A DNA stretch of 7,995 nt from Negativicutes bacterium (GCA_031292015.1 JARLHY010000036.1:1-7995), one strand, 5' to 3'; numbered from the stretch's first letter, positions 1 through 6,200 are shown. Numbers and translations: made by a program. Notes: generated by a model not told the origin, from the sequence alone.

Positions 1-1
1 A

Positions 2-877
2 TTTATCCAGCGTCTTACGCAGGGCGGCAAACTGCCGATGATCACCTCCTGCTCACCCGGCTGGGTCAACTTCATCGAAATCATGTACCCGGACCTGCTG
101 GATCATCTGTCCACAGCCAAGTCGCCCCAGCAGATGTTCGGGGCGCTGGCCAAGACCTATTACCCCGAGAAAAGCGGCATCGATCCCTCGACAATCGTTT
201 CGGTGTCGATCATGCCCTGTACCGCCAAAAAGGCGGAGGCGGCGAGGCCGGAGATGAATTCCAGCGGCTATCAGGACGTGGATTATGTGCTGACAACCCG
301 GGAACTGGGCCGGATGATCCAGGAAGCCGGCATCGACTTCGATCATCTGGAAGCGGAAGAGTACGACGCGCCGCTGGGGATTTCCACCGGTGCGGGAGTC
401 ATTTTCGGCGCTACCGGCGGCGTGATGGAAGCGGCCCTCAGGACGGTGGCCGAAGTGGTCACAGGCAAGGCGCTGGACTGCATCGAGTTTCACAACGTGC
501 GGGGTCTGACCGGCGTCAAGGAAGCGGTGGTCCCGGTGGGGGACCTTAATGTAAAGGTGGCGGTGGCTCATACGCTGGCCAACGCGCGGATCATGATGGA
601 CAAAATCCGGGCCGGCGAAGCCGACTATCACTTCATCGAGATCATGGCCTGTCCCGGCGGCTGCATCGGCGGCGGCGGCCAGCCGTTCGTCAACTGCGGC
701 GATATCCGTCAAAAAAGGATCGACGCCATCTATGAATGCGATACCCGCAGTACGCTGCGCAAATCCCACGACAATCCCGCGGTCAAGGAGCTTTACGACA
801 GCTGGCTCGGCAAGCCGCTGGGCGAAAAGTCGCATCATCTGCTGCATACCCATTATCATGAGCAGAAACGCGGCTAG
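2..877 (+). CDS. hydA: [FeFe]-hydrogenase catalytic subunit, C-terminal part (5' end outside window)
   Basis: This is the catalytic H-cluster domain of an iron-only hydrogenase, which interconverts H2 with protons and electrons. The frame is open from the first bases, so the gene starts upstream; the ATG at 38 is only an internal Met. All three H-cluster signatures are present: TSCSPGW (about nt 44-64), MPCTAKKAEA (nt 212-241) and IEIMACPGGCIGGGGQP (about nt 635-685). Together they supply the four cysteines that bind the cluster. The C-terminal small-subunit-like region (HDNPAVKELYDSWLGKPLGE) is fused, as in monomeric or bifurcating HydA/HndD types. The protein ends in a His-rich tail. The first signature has Ser where most hydrogenases have a second Cys (TSCCPxW), the proton-relay residue. 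The N-terminal ferredoxin-like domains would lie upstream, so whether this is the NAD(P)-linked, electron-bifurcating type cannot be told here. The family assignment is firm; the subtype is open. Confidence 0.95.
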   Translation, partial: FIQRLTQGGKLPMITSCSPGWVNFIEIMYPDLLDHLSTAKSPQQMFGALAKTYYPEKSGIDPSTIVSVSIMPCTAKKAEAARPEMNSSGYQDVDYVLTTRELGRMIQEAGIDFDHLEAEEYDAPLGISTGAGVIFGATGGVMEAALRTVAEVVTGKALDCIEFHNVRGLTGVKEAVVPVGDLNVKVAVAHTLANARIMMDKIRAGEADYHFIEIMACPGGCIGGGGQPFVNCGDIRQKRIDAIYECDTRSTLRKSHDNPAVKELYDSWLGKPLGEKSHHLLHTHYHEQKRG

Positions 878-886
878 GTGTGAGCT

Positions 887-921
887 GGAGAACCGGGATT
901 TTTCCCGGTTCTTCTCCTTTG
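887..921 (+). terminator. Intrinsic terminator after the hydrogenase gene
   Basis: AACCGGG (891-897) pairs perfectly with CCCGGTT (904-910) around a 6-nt loop (ATTTTT). The stem extends outward by G890-C911, A889-T912, a G888-T913 wobble and G887-C914. A pyrimidine-rich tail (TCTCCTTT) follows. It lies 10 nt after the hydrogenase stop codon and separates that transcript from rex. Confidence 0.75.
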
Positions 922-925
922 CGAT

Positions 926-965
926 GACGAGAAAAGAGGATCCGAGGTCGCCGTCTGTTCTCGTC
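926..965. repeat. 8-bp perfect inverted repeat upstream of the rex promoter
   Basis: GACGAGAA (926-933) is repeated inverted as TTCTCGTC (958-965), separated by 24 bp. It ends 9 bp before the -35 hexamer of the putative rex promoter. It has no T-tract and does not look like a terminator. It could be a protein-binding site or chance. Confidence 0.35.
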
Positions 966-973
966 GAGCCGAG

Positions 974-1002
974 TAGACAATTGGGACGAATTTGGTTATA
1001 AT
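974..1002 (+). promoter_or_regulatory. Putative sigma-A-type promoter for rex
   Basis: A TAGACA -35 box (974-979) and a perfect TATAAT -10 box (997-1002) are separated by exactly 17 bp. Transcription would start near 1009, giving a leader of about 130 nt before the TTG start at 1140. I saw no clean Rex operator (TTGTGA-N-TCACAA type) over it, so autoregulation is not supported by sequence. Confidence 0.7.
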
Positions 1003-1125
1003 AATTTGGACAAAGCCATAATTGTAATAATATTCCGCTAAAGGCCAGATTGGTAGATGGATAAGGAAGGATTTTGCGCTTTTGTCTGCGAAAAGATAAA
1101 AGCCAAACCCCGGACTTTTTTCAAC

Positions 1126-1132
1126 AAGGAGG
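1126..1132 (+). promoter_or_regulatory. Ribosome binding site that decides the rex start
   Basis: A full AAGGAGG lies 7 nt before TTG 1140-1142, the codon at which the conserved Rex N-terminus (KDPGVISKATIDRLP) begins. An earlier in-frame TTG at 1074 has only AAGGAAGG three bases upstream and would add 22 residues unlike the family. The start at 1140 is therefore preferred. Confidence 0.85.
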
Positions 1133-1139
1133 CTTTACT

Positions 1140-1775
1140 TTGAAAGATCCCGGCGTCATCTCCAAGGCCACGATCGATCGACTACCGGTATATTTCCGGA
1201 CTCTCAGACAGGTCCAGCAGGAAGGCGTAGAGATTATTTCTTCCGAAGAACTCGGACGGCGCATCGGCGTCACTCCCGAGCAGATCCGCAAAGACCTGGC
1301 GTCGTTTGGCGAATTCGGCAAAAAAGGTGTCGGTTACTTTGTCCGGGAATTGATTCGCAATATCAGCGAGATTCTCGGGCTACACCGGAATTGGAATATC
1401 GCTATTGTCGGCGTCGGCCATCTCGGTTGGGCACTGGCGAATTACCGCAATTTTTCTTCCATCGGCTTTAATCTTGTCGCCGTTTTTGATGTTGATCCAG
1501 CGAAAGTCGGCCAGTATATCGATGGCGTGGAAATCAACAGTACCGATAAACTTGAGGAACTGATCAAAGTGCGCAACATTCATATCGGTGTGATCACTGT
1601 GCCATCCCAAAAGGCCCAGGAAATCGCCGACCGGCTGGTTGCCGCCGGGGTGCGGGGCATCTGGAATTTTGCCCCGGTGAAACTGAGGGTGCCTGATAAT
1701 ATCAGACTGGTGAGTGAAGACTTGTCGATCGGTCTTGCAAGCATTTCTTATTATCTGTCGAGATATACGAAATAA
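1140..1775 (+). CDS. rex: Redox-sensing transcriptional repressor Rex
   Basis: Rex is a cytoplasmic homodimer that represses fermentation and anaerobic respiration genes when NADH is low and leaves DNA when NADH rises. With the TTG start the protein is 211 residues, the usual Rex length. The N-terminal winged helix spans about residues 1-80: VISKATIDRLPVYFRTL, then the recognition region VTPEQIRKDLASFGEFG and the wing GKKGVGY. A Rossmann domain follows, with the NAD(H) loop GVGHLG at 91-96 and an acidic strand end (FDVDP, 116-120). The C-terminal swapped helix (LSIGLASISYYLSRY) is present. It stands alone between the hydrogenase terminator and a long leader, with its own promoter. Hydrogenase and succinate/propionate genes on either side are plausible targets by family role, but that is inference. 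No terminator is evident after the stop, so read-through into the downstream leader is possible. Confidence 0.96.
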   Translation: MKDPGVISKATIDRLPVYFRTLRQVQQEGVEIISSEELGRRIGVTPEQIRKDLASFGEFGKKGVGYFVRELIRNISEILGLHRNWNIAIVGVGHLGWALANYRNFSSIGFNLVAVFDVDPAKVGQYIDGVEINSTDKLEELIKVRNIHIGVITVPSQKAQEIADRLVAAGVRGIWNFAPVKLRVPDNIRLVSEDLSIGLASISYYLSRYTK

Positions 1776-1810
1776 AGCGCCAAGCGGGCTGCATGATTGA
1801 ATTGAGCGAA

Positions 1811-1832
1811 AAATGAAAATTAAATGAAAATT
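1811..1832. repeat. Perfect tandem 11-bp repeat upstream of the leader promoter
   Basis: AAATGAAAATT occurs twice in direct tandem (1811-1821 and 1822-1832), about one helical turn per unit. It ends 15 bp before the -35 box at 1848. The A-rich, helically phased placement suits an UP element or an activator site. Chance in an AT-rich stretch cannot be excluded. Confidence 0.5.
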
Positions 1833-1838
1833 ACCAGG

Positions 1839-1852
1839 AAAAAGCGCTTGAA
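1839..1852. promoter_or_regulatory. cre-like operator candidate overlapping the -35 box
   Basis: The 8-bp palindrome AAGCGCTT (1842-1849) sits in a 14-mer that fits the Firmicutes catabolite-responsive element consensus (TGWAARCGYTWNCW) at 11 of 14 positions. The misses are the two leading bases (TG) and the C near the 3' end. It overlaps the -35 hexamer, so a bound CcpA-like regulator would block RNA polymerase. No such regulator gene is in the window. Confidence 0.4.
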
Positions 1853-1876
1853 AATCGTTATTGGATATGCTAGTAT
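1848..1876 (+). promoter_or_regulatory. Sigma-A-type promoter of the propionate-operon leader
   Basis: A TTGAAA -35 box (1848-1853), a 17-bp spacer and TAGTAT -10 (1871-1876) preceded by TGC, which gives an extended -10. Transcription should start near 1883. It is the best promoter I see before the CoA transferase gene, implying a leader of about 620 nt that carries two structured modules and two terminators. Confidence 0.7.
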
Positions 1877-1925
1877 AAATTACAGAAGTAAGTTAGATTT
1901 TTAACATGATTCAAATTCATACAGA

Positions 1926-2010
1926 TTGCGGACGGAAATGCTGCGGCTTTTCTGAAAGCATATCGCAAGCCGCAAAGGCTCACGGTCTGATACCTTTCCG
2001 GTAACAGATG
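1926..2010 (+). ncRNA. Structured leader RNA module 1 (riboswitch-like, class unknown)
   Basis: The predicted fold has an outer helix TTGCG (1926-1930) with CGCAA (1964-1968). Inside is an asymmetric loop of GAC facing GAAAGCATAT, then GGA (1934-1936) with TCT (1951-1953) and a capped hairpin. Next come AGCC/GGCT (1968-1971/1977-1980) and, after CACGG, the hairpin TCTGATACC/GGTAACAGA (1986-1994/2000-2008) with a 5-nt loop and one A-A mismatch. A competing 7-bp stem, GCGGCTT (1943-1949) with AAGCCGC (1967-1973), excludes the outer helix, as expected for a switch. A terminator follows ten bases later. Module 2 repeats the same loop motifs. I cannot assign it to cobalamin, c-di-GMP, TPP, glycine, SAM, lysine, M-box, T-box or other classes I know. 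Structure by eye only. Confidence 0.55.
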
Positions 2011-2019
2011 AAAGAAGCT

Positions 2020-2057
2020 AATGCCTGGTTGCTAGTCAGCCAGGCATTTTCATTTGT
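2020..2057 (+). terminator. Intrinsic terminator 1 in the leader
   Basis: AATGCCTGG (2020-2028) pairs with CCAGGCATT (2040-2048). The stem continues inward with a T-G wobble, T-A and G-C to a 5-nt loop, for about 12 bp in all. The tail is TTTTCATTTG followed by CTTTTT. The upstream ATGAAA (2008-2013) can also pair with TTTCAT (2048-2053), so the terminator overlaps the edge of module 1. It would stop transcription about 170 nt from the promoter unless an alternative fold prevents it. Confidence 0.85.
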
Positions 2058-2061
2058 CTTT

Positions 2062-2214
2062 TTCCCAAAAAGGCTGTCAGATACCGGAATGCCGCAGGAC
2101 GCCGACAGGGAACGGAACCGACCGATCTGGCGCGAAGGCTACGACCGGACCCTGCGGGTCTATCGACCAGCAGGTACAAACCGGTGGTGGCTGCCGAGGG
2201 TAAAATTACATATA
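2062..2214 (+). other. Structured linker between the two leader modules, no gene seen
   Basis: No credible coding frame fits here; short open frames are unlike proteins and overlap the RNA structure. Possible helices are CTGTC (2074-2078) with GACAG (2104-2108), CCGCAGG (2092-2098) with CCTGCGG (2151-2157), and the competing hairpin GACCC/GGGTC (2148-2152/2156-2160). The stretch GCGAAGGCTACG (from 2132) resembles GCAAAGGCTCACGG in module 1 (1972-1985), so this may be a decayed third copy. Alternatively it is the 5' half of a larger second RNA. TATAAC at 2211 is a possible -10 box but has no good -35. Confidence 0.35.
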
Positions 2215-2215
2215 A

Positions 2216-2296
2216 CGCAGACGGAAAGGCTATATGCCTGTCCGAAAGCAGCGCGAACTTGTGTGACCAACGGCTTGCCGCTTTGACCGCGGTAAG
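2216..2296 (+). ncRNA. Structured leader RNA module 2 (paralogue of module 1)
   Basis: Helix CGC (2216-2218) with GCG (2251-2253) encloses a loop of AGAC facing GAAAGCA (2244-2250). Then come GGA (2223-2225) with TCC (2241-2243), an AA/TG internal loop, and GGC/GCC (2228-2230/2236-2238) with loop TATAT. After CAACGG (2268-2273) there is an 8-bp hairpin, CTTGCCGC (2274-2281) with GCGGTAAG (2289-2296). The order matches module 1: GC(A/G)GACGGAAA, 12-13 nt, TC(C/T)GAAAGCA, then CA(A)CGG and a hairpin whose 3' arm carries GGTAA. The helices use different bases in the two copies, while the loops are conserved. Ligand and class are unknown. Confidence 0.55.
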
Positions 2297-2309
2297 TAAG
2301 CGAGGCGGT

Positions 2310-2350
2310 AAACACCGGGGTTTAATTAAACCTTGGTGTTTTCATTTGTT
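2310..2350 (+). terminator. Intrinsic terminator 2 in the leader
   Basis: AAACACCGGGGTTT (2310-2323) pairs with AAACCTTGGTGTTT (2328-2341) through 14 pairs, two of them G-T wobbles, around a 4-nt AATT loop. The tail is TTCATTTGTTT. This tail nearly repeats that of terminator 1 (TTTTCATTTGTCTTT), which supports duplication of module plus terminator. It lies about 160 nt before the CoA transferase start, so it would control the operon. Confidence 0.85.
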
Positions 2351-2449
2351 TCCGGACAGGATAAATGGTCATAATAATCAAAAATAAGACGAAGTAGAAA
2401 AGGCTACAAGAAAGCGGCCTGCCTGACATGGCCGGTAATTTGAGGGTTT

Positions 2450-2494
2450 GAATTTGGTTCAGCCAAATGAAAATACCAAATTTCAAGAGAGGGG
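2450..2494 (+). promoter_or_regulatory. Alternative hairpins next to the CoA transferase ribosome binding site
   Basis: ATTTGG (2452-2457) can pair with either of two CCAAAT copies: CCAAAT at 2463-2468 (5-nt loop) or CCAAATT at 2476-2482, the longer option. The second fold ends 4 nt before the purine-rich GAGAGGGG (2487-2494) that serves the ATG at 2502. The two folds exclude each other and could tune translation. Upstream there is a further small hairpin, CGGCC/GGCCG (2415-2419/2430-2434). Confidence 0.4.
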
Positions 2495-2501
2495 AATTGA
2501 T

Positions 2502-4010
2502 ATGATCGACATTCGGGATCGCGTGCGGAACAAGGCTCTGCACGCCAAGATTGTCAGTGCCGCTGAAGCTGCGGCGGTTATCAAGCCGGGAATGAATATC
2601 GGCACCAGCGGCTTCACTCCGGCGGGTTATCCGAAGGCAGTGCCGCTGGCGCTGGTAGAGCGGATGAAGCAGGAACATTTCCAGATCAACCTGTGGACCG
2701 GCGCTTCGGTAGGCAAGGAACTGGACGGAGCCCTGGCGGAGGTCAACGGGATCGCCAGACGCCTGCCGTACCAGACTAACGACGCCATCCGCAAACAGAT
2801 CAACAGCGGAAAAATCGCTTACACCGATCTACACCTTTCCCATGTGGCGCAGATGTCCCGCTACGGTTATCTGGGGGGCAAGGTGAATGTGGCGATCGTC
2901 GAAGCCTGTGCTATCACTGAGGAAGGACACATCGTCCCCACCACTTCGCTGGGCAATGCGGCCTCTTATGTACAAAGCGCCGACATCGTCATCGTCGAGA
3001 TCAATACTGCACAACCACTCGAACTTGAAGGCATTCATGACGTTTATGTTCCTCTGGATCCCCCCAACCGTCAGCCTATCCTTATCACGAAAGTGGACGA
3101 CCGCATCGGTACAACCTATATCCCGGCCGGTCCGGACAAAATCACCTATATCGTGGCTTCTGACATTCCTGACGCCCAGCGGCCGCTGGCTGCCATCGAT
3201 GACGACGCCAAGGCGATGAGCAGACATCTGATCGAATTCTTCAACAGCGAAATCAAGGCCGGCCGCATGCCGAAGAATCTTCTGCCGCTGCAATCCGGCG
3301 TCGGTTCGGTGGCCAACGCCGTTGTGGCGGGGCTGGTGGACTCTCCTTACAAAAATCTTACTGTTTTCACCGAAGTCATCCAGGACGGCATGTTCGACCT
3401 GATTGATGCCGGCAAACTCGACTTCGCATCAGGTACTTCGCTGACCCCTTCACCGGACGGAGCGAAAAGGCTTTACGCCAACCTTGGCGAATATCGTAAG
3501 AAGCTGATGTTGCGGCCGCAGGAAATTGCCAATGGGCCGGAAACGGCGCGGCGGCTCGGGATCATCGCCATGAACACCGCCATCGAATTCGACATCTACG
3601 GGCATGTCAACTCAACCCATATCATGGGCAGCAAAATTATGAACGGGATCGGCGGCTCGGGTGACTTCGCCCGCAACGGCTACCTGACCATCTTCTTCAG
3701 CAATTCGATAGCCAAGAACGGCGACATTTCCTCGATAGTCCCGATGTGTTCGCATATCGACAGCACCGAACACGATGTCGACATATTCATCACCGAGCGC
3801 GGCGTGGCCGATGTAAGAGGGTTGAGCCCGAAAGAGCGGGCCCGGGTCATCATTAAAAACTGCGCCCATCCCGACTATCAGCCCCTGCTTACTGATTACC
3901 TGGAAAGAGCCGAAAAGGCGCTGGGACCGGTACATACCCCGCATCTTCTCGATGAAGCCCTTTCCTGGCATAGCCGGTTCTTACAGACCGGTTCAATGAA
4001 AAAAAAGTAA
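2502..4010 (+). CDS. Acetyl-CoA hydrolase/transferase family CoA transferase, probably succinate:propionyl-CoA
   Basis: A 502-residue class I CoA transferase of the acetyl-CoA hydrolase/transferase family (relatives: Cat1, ScpC/YgfH, AarC). It probably moves CoA from propionyl-CoA to succinate, closing the cycle that starts with succinyl-CoA. The presumed catalytic glutamate is E291 in VFTEVIQDG, equivalent to the glutamate that forms the glutamyl-CoA thioester in AarC. The glycine-rich GVGSVANAV (266-274) and [17 protein letters not shown] (382-398) are typical of the family, as is the N-terminal [17 protein letters not shown]. The ATG at 2502 has GAGAGGGG 7 nt before it. In-frame codons reach back to 2448 but lack such a site. 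The mutase gene follows after 19 nt. Acetate- or butyrate-specific transferases look similar, so substrate choice rests on the neighbours. Confidence 0.9.
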   Translation: MIDIRDRVRNKALHAKIVSAAEAAAVIKPGMNIGTSGFTPAGYPKAVPLALVERMKQEHFQINLWTGASVGKELDGALAEVNGIARRLPYQTNDAIRKQINSGKIAYTDLHLSHVAQMSRYGYLGGKVNVAIVEACAITEEGHIVPTTSLGNAASYVQSADIVIVEINTAQPLELEGIHDVYVPLDPPNRQPILITKVDDRIGTTYIPAGPDKITYIVASDIPDAQRPLAAIDDDAKAMSRHLIEFFNSEIKAGRMPKNLLPLQSGVGSVANAVVAGLVDSPYKNLTVFTEVIQDGMFDLIDAGKLDFASGTSLTPSPDGAKRLYANLGEYRKKLMLRPQEIANGPETARRLGIIAMNTAIEFDIYGHVNSTHIMGSKIMNGIGGSGDFARNGYLTIFFSNSIAKNGDISSIVPMCSHIDSTEHDVDIFITERGVADVRGLSPKERARVIIKNCAHPDYQPLLTDYLERAEKALGPVHTPHLLDEALSWHSRFLQTGSMKKK

Positions 4011-4029
4011 TGTAAAGGAGGATACAAGC

Positions 4030-5676
4030 ATGGCTAATGAATCTTTAAAAGCCAAGAAGGAAGCGTACAACGCCAAAGTGGAAAAAGTCCTGGCAAAAGG
4101 TCCCGAACGCAAAAACCTGCCGTACGAGAGACTGTATACCCCGCTCGATATCGAGGGCTTCGATTATGAGAGGGACCTGGGGTTCCCTGGTGAATATCCT
4201 TTCACCCGTGGTGTACAGCCCACCATGTACCGGGGGCGGTTCTGGACAATGCGCCAGTACGCCGGTTTCGCCACAGCCGAAGAGTCCAACAAGCGTTACA
4301 AGTATCTCCTGGAGCAAGGCCAGACCGGCCTGTCCTGCGCGTTCGACCTGCCGACCCAGATCGGTTATGACTCCGATGATGCCATCGCTGAAGGCGAAGT
4401 AGGCAAAGTGGGTGTGGCCATTGACTCGATGGCCGACATGGAAATCCTGTTTGACGGCATTGACCTTGGCAAGGTTTCCACCTCGATGACCATCAACGCC
4501 CCGGCTTCCGTGCTGCTGGCGATGTACATCGCCGTGGCCGAAAAGCAAGGCGTAAGCCCTGACAAGCTCAACGGCACCATCCAGAACGACATCCTGAAAG
4601 AATACTCCGCCCGCGGCACTTACATCTTCCCGCCCAAACCCTCGATGCGGCTTATCACCAATATCTTCGAGTATTGCTCGAAAAATGTTCCCAATTGGAA
4701 CACCATCTCCATCTCGGGCTACCATATCCGTGAAGCCGGCTCGACTGCCGCCCAGGAAATCGCCTTCACCATCGCCGACGGTATCGCCTACGTCGACGCA
4801 GCCATCAAAGCCGGCCTGAATGTCGACGACTTCGCCGGACGCCTGTCCTTCTTCTGGAACGCCCACAACAACGTGCTGGAAGAAGTGGCCAAATACCGGG
4901 CCTCCCGCCGGGTATGGGCCAAGGTGATGAAAGAGCGCTTTGGCGCTGAAAAGCCGAAATCCTGGATGCTGCGTTTCCACACCCAGACCGCCGGTTCGAT
5001 GCTGACTGCTCAGCAACCTGAGAACAACATCGTCCGCGTGGCTCTGCAAACCGCGGCCGCCGTGCTTGGCAGCACCCAGTCGCTGCACACCAATTCCAAG
5101 GACGAAGCCCTGGCTCTGCCGACGGAAGATGCGGTTCGCGTCGCGCTCCGGACCCAGCAGATCGTGGCCTATGAGAGCGGCCTGGCCGACACCGTCGACC
5201 CGCTGGCCGGTTCCTACTTCGTCGAGGCTCTGACAAGCAAACTTGAGGCCGAATGCTGGGAATACATCAAGAAAATTGATGATCTCGGCGGAGCTCCTGC
5301 CGCCATTGAAAAAGGCTATATCCAAAGAGAAATTCAGGACAGCGCCTACAAGTGGCAGATGGAAGTGGAGTCCAAGCTTCGGATTATCGTTGGCGTCAAC
5401 CAGTTCCAGATCAAAGAAAAACCGGTTGAAGGCCTGCTGCGGGTCGATGCCTCTGTTGGCGAACTGCAGAAGAAAAAACTGGCCGATCTGCGCGCCAAGC
5501 GGGACAACACCGCTGTGAAAGCCGCGCTGAGCGCTCTTGAAGCCGGAGCAAAGACCGAAACCACCAATCTTATGCCGCTCATTCTTGACGCGGTCAAAGC
5601 ATATGCAACCCTTGGCGAAATCTGCGGCGTACTGCGCAAAGTGTTCGGTGAATACGAAGCGCATGTAAGCCTGTAA
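4030..5676 (+). CDS. Methylmalonyl-CoA mutase, catalytic (large) subunit of a split enzyme
   Basis: 548 residues covering only the acyl-CoA-binding TIM barrel of methylmalonyl-CoA mutase; the B12 domain is the next gene. It rearranges succinyl-CoA and (R)-methylmalonyl-CoA by a radical mechanism. Substrate-site landmarks align at a constant offset of 12 from the Propionibacterium enzyme. Tyr77 in TMRQYAGF corresponds to Tyr89, Arg195 in ARGTYIFPP to Arg207, and Tyr231-His232 in [10 protein letters not shown] to Tyr243-His244. The Tyr/Arg pair favours methylmalonyl-CoA over isobutyryl-CoA mutase, which has Phe/Gln there. Other hallmarks are [17 protein letters not shown] and the C-terminal [18 protein letters not shown] (4014-4021) sits 8 nt before the ATG. 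Split mutases are known in archaea and some anaerobic bacteria. No defects were seen. Confidence 0.96.
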   Translation: MANESLKAKKEAYNAKVEKVLAKGPERKNLPYERLYTPLDIEGFDYERDLGFPGEYPFTRGVQPTMYRGRFWTMRQYAGFATAEESNKRYKYLLEQGQTGLSCAFDLPTQIGYDSDDAIAEGEVGKVGVAIDSMADMEILFDGIDLGKVSTSMTINAPASVLLAMYIAVAEKQGVSPDKLNGTIQNDILKEYSARGTYIFPPKPSMRLITNIFEYCSKNVPNWNTISISGYHIREAGSTAAQEIAFTIADGIAYVDAAIKAGLNVDDFAGRLSFFWNAHNNVLEEVAKYRASRRVWAKVMKERFGAEKPKSWMLRFHTQTAGSMLTAQQPENNIVRVALQTAAAVLGSTQSLHTNSKDEALALPTEDAVRVALRTQQIVAYESGLADTVDPLAGSYFVEALTSKLEAECWEYIKKIDDLGGAPAAIEKGYIQREIQDSAYKWQMEVESKLRIIVGVNQFQIKEKPVEGLLRVDASVGELQKKKLADLRAKRDNTAVKAALSALEAGAKTETTNLMPLILDAVKAYATLGEICGVLRKVFGEYEAHVSL

Positions 5677-5701
5677 AGCGAAAGAGTAAGGAGGGACAAC
5701 G

Positions 5702-6094
5702 ATGGAAAAGCGTATTCGAGTATTGGTAGCCAAGCCGGGTCTTGATGGACATGACCGCGGGGCCAAAGTCGTAGCCCGCGCTCTTCGCGACGCTGGCTTT
5801 GAGGTAATTTACACCGGACTGCGGCAGACCCCGGAGCTTATCACAGAATCTGCCCTGCAGGAAGACGTCAATGTAGTAGCGCTCAGCCTGCTCTCCGGAG
5901 CCCATAACACTATCTTCCCGAAAGTGGTGGCTCAACTGAAAGCAAAGGGATTGAAAGACGTGCTGCTCATCGGCGGCGGCGTCATCCCCGACGCCGACAT
6001 TCCCGGTCTGAAAGCCGCCGGTGTTGCCGAGGTCTTTACCCCTGGCACGCCAACCTCAAGCATCGTGGAATTTATCAAAGCCAACGTAAAGTAA
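5702..6094 (+). CDS. Methylmalonyl-CoA mutase, B12-binding (small) subunit
   Basis: A 130-residue stand-alone cobalamin-binding domain that partners the preceding catalytic subunit. It carries the base-off/His-on signature DGHDRG (D15, H17, G20), in which His17 would be the lower axial cobalt ligand. The SLL motif (62-64) and GGGVIPDAD (91-99), which line the nucleotide tail pocket, follow in the usual order. The flavodoxin-like alternation of strands and helices is clear, starting with [23 protein letters not shown] (5688-5695) lies 6 nt before the ATG, and the gap to the large-subunit stop is 25 nt, so the two are co-translated in tandem. At this length it has no room for a catalytic domain. 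Corrinoid proteins of methyltransfer systems share the fold, but the sequence and position fit the mutase. Confidence 0.96.
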   Translation: MEKRIRVLVAKPGLDGHDRGAKVVARALRDAGFEVIYTGLRQTPELITESALQEDVNVVALSLLSGAHNTIFPKVVAQLKAKGLKDVLLIGGGVIPDADIPGLKAAGVAEVFTPGTPTSSIVEFIKANVK

Positions 6095-6103
6095 TAATTT
6101 GCG

Positions 6104-6129
6104 GGCAGCCGGGATCAAACCCGGCTGCC
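6104..6129 (+). other. Strong 10-bp hairpin without a T-tract, after the small mutase subunit
   Basis: GGCAGCCGGG (6104-6113) pairs perfectly with CCCGGCTGCC (6120-6129) around the 6-nt loop ATCAAA. It lies 9 nt after the stop codon. The following bases (GGTAAAGCACG) are not T-rich, so it is a poor intrinsic terminator. It may protect the upstream mRNA end or mark a processing point, setting mutase expression above meaB. Confidence 0.6.
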
Positions 6130-6200
6130 GGTAAAGCACGAAAGCCCCGGTTGCGGGTATCGTCGAACAGTAAGAACGATTATACTGGTCGACATAGTGC

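Noticed and set aside
1023..1035. TTGTAATAATATT as a Rex operator near the rex promoter
   Set aside because: Only the left half resembles the operator; the matching ACAA half is missing.
1074..1139. 22-residue N-terminal extension of Rex from the upstream TTG
   Set aside because: The ribosome binding site is three bases from the codon and the extension is unlike the family. The AAGGAGG at 1126-1132 and conserved residues support the start at 1140.
1964..2010. c-di-GMP-I riboswitch, suggested by GCAAAGGCTCACGGTCT
   Set aside because: The similarity to the GCAAAGCC-GGxCTA segment is local only. The GGCAAACC arm, GNRA loop docking partner and closing P1 sequence are absent.
1926..2300. Cobalamin riboswitch, attractive because the operon uses B12
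   Set aside because: The conserved B12 box (GCCACTG) and the other core boxes of that class were not found on the plus strand.
2300..2345. T-box leader, suggested by GGCGGTAAACACC before a terminator
   Set aside because: The GGGTGGTACCGCG antiterminator core is absent, and the downstream genes are not aminoacyl-tRNA or amino acid genes.
2008..2387. Short plus-strand open frames in the leader (2008-2286 and 2184-2387)
   Set aside because: They overlap the terminators and RNA helices, lack good ribosome binding sites, and their translations look like random sequence.
4045..5766. Very long open frame (573 codons) on the minus strand opposite the mutase gene
   Set aside because: It mirrors the codon bias of the plus-strand mutase, has no recognisable domain, and the plus-strand protein is unmistakable. 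The similar minus-strand frame at 53-859 opposite the hydrogenase is rejected for the same reason.
4030..6094. Isobutyryl-CoA or ethylmalonyl-type mutase instead of methylmalonyl-CoA mutase
   Set aside because: Tyr77 and Arg195 match the methylmalonyl-CoA pair, and the epimerase and decarboxylase genes are adjacent.
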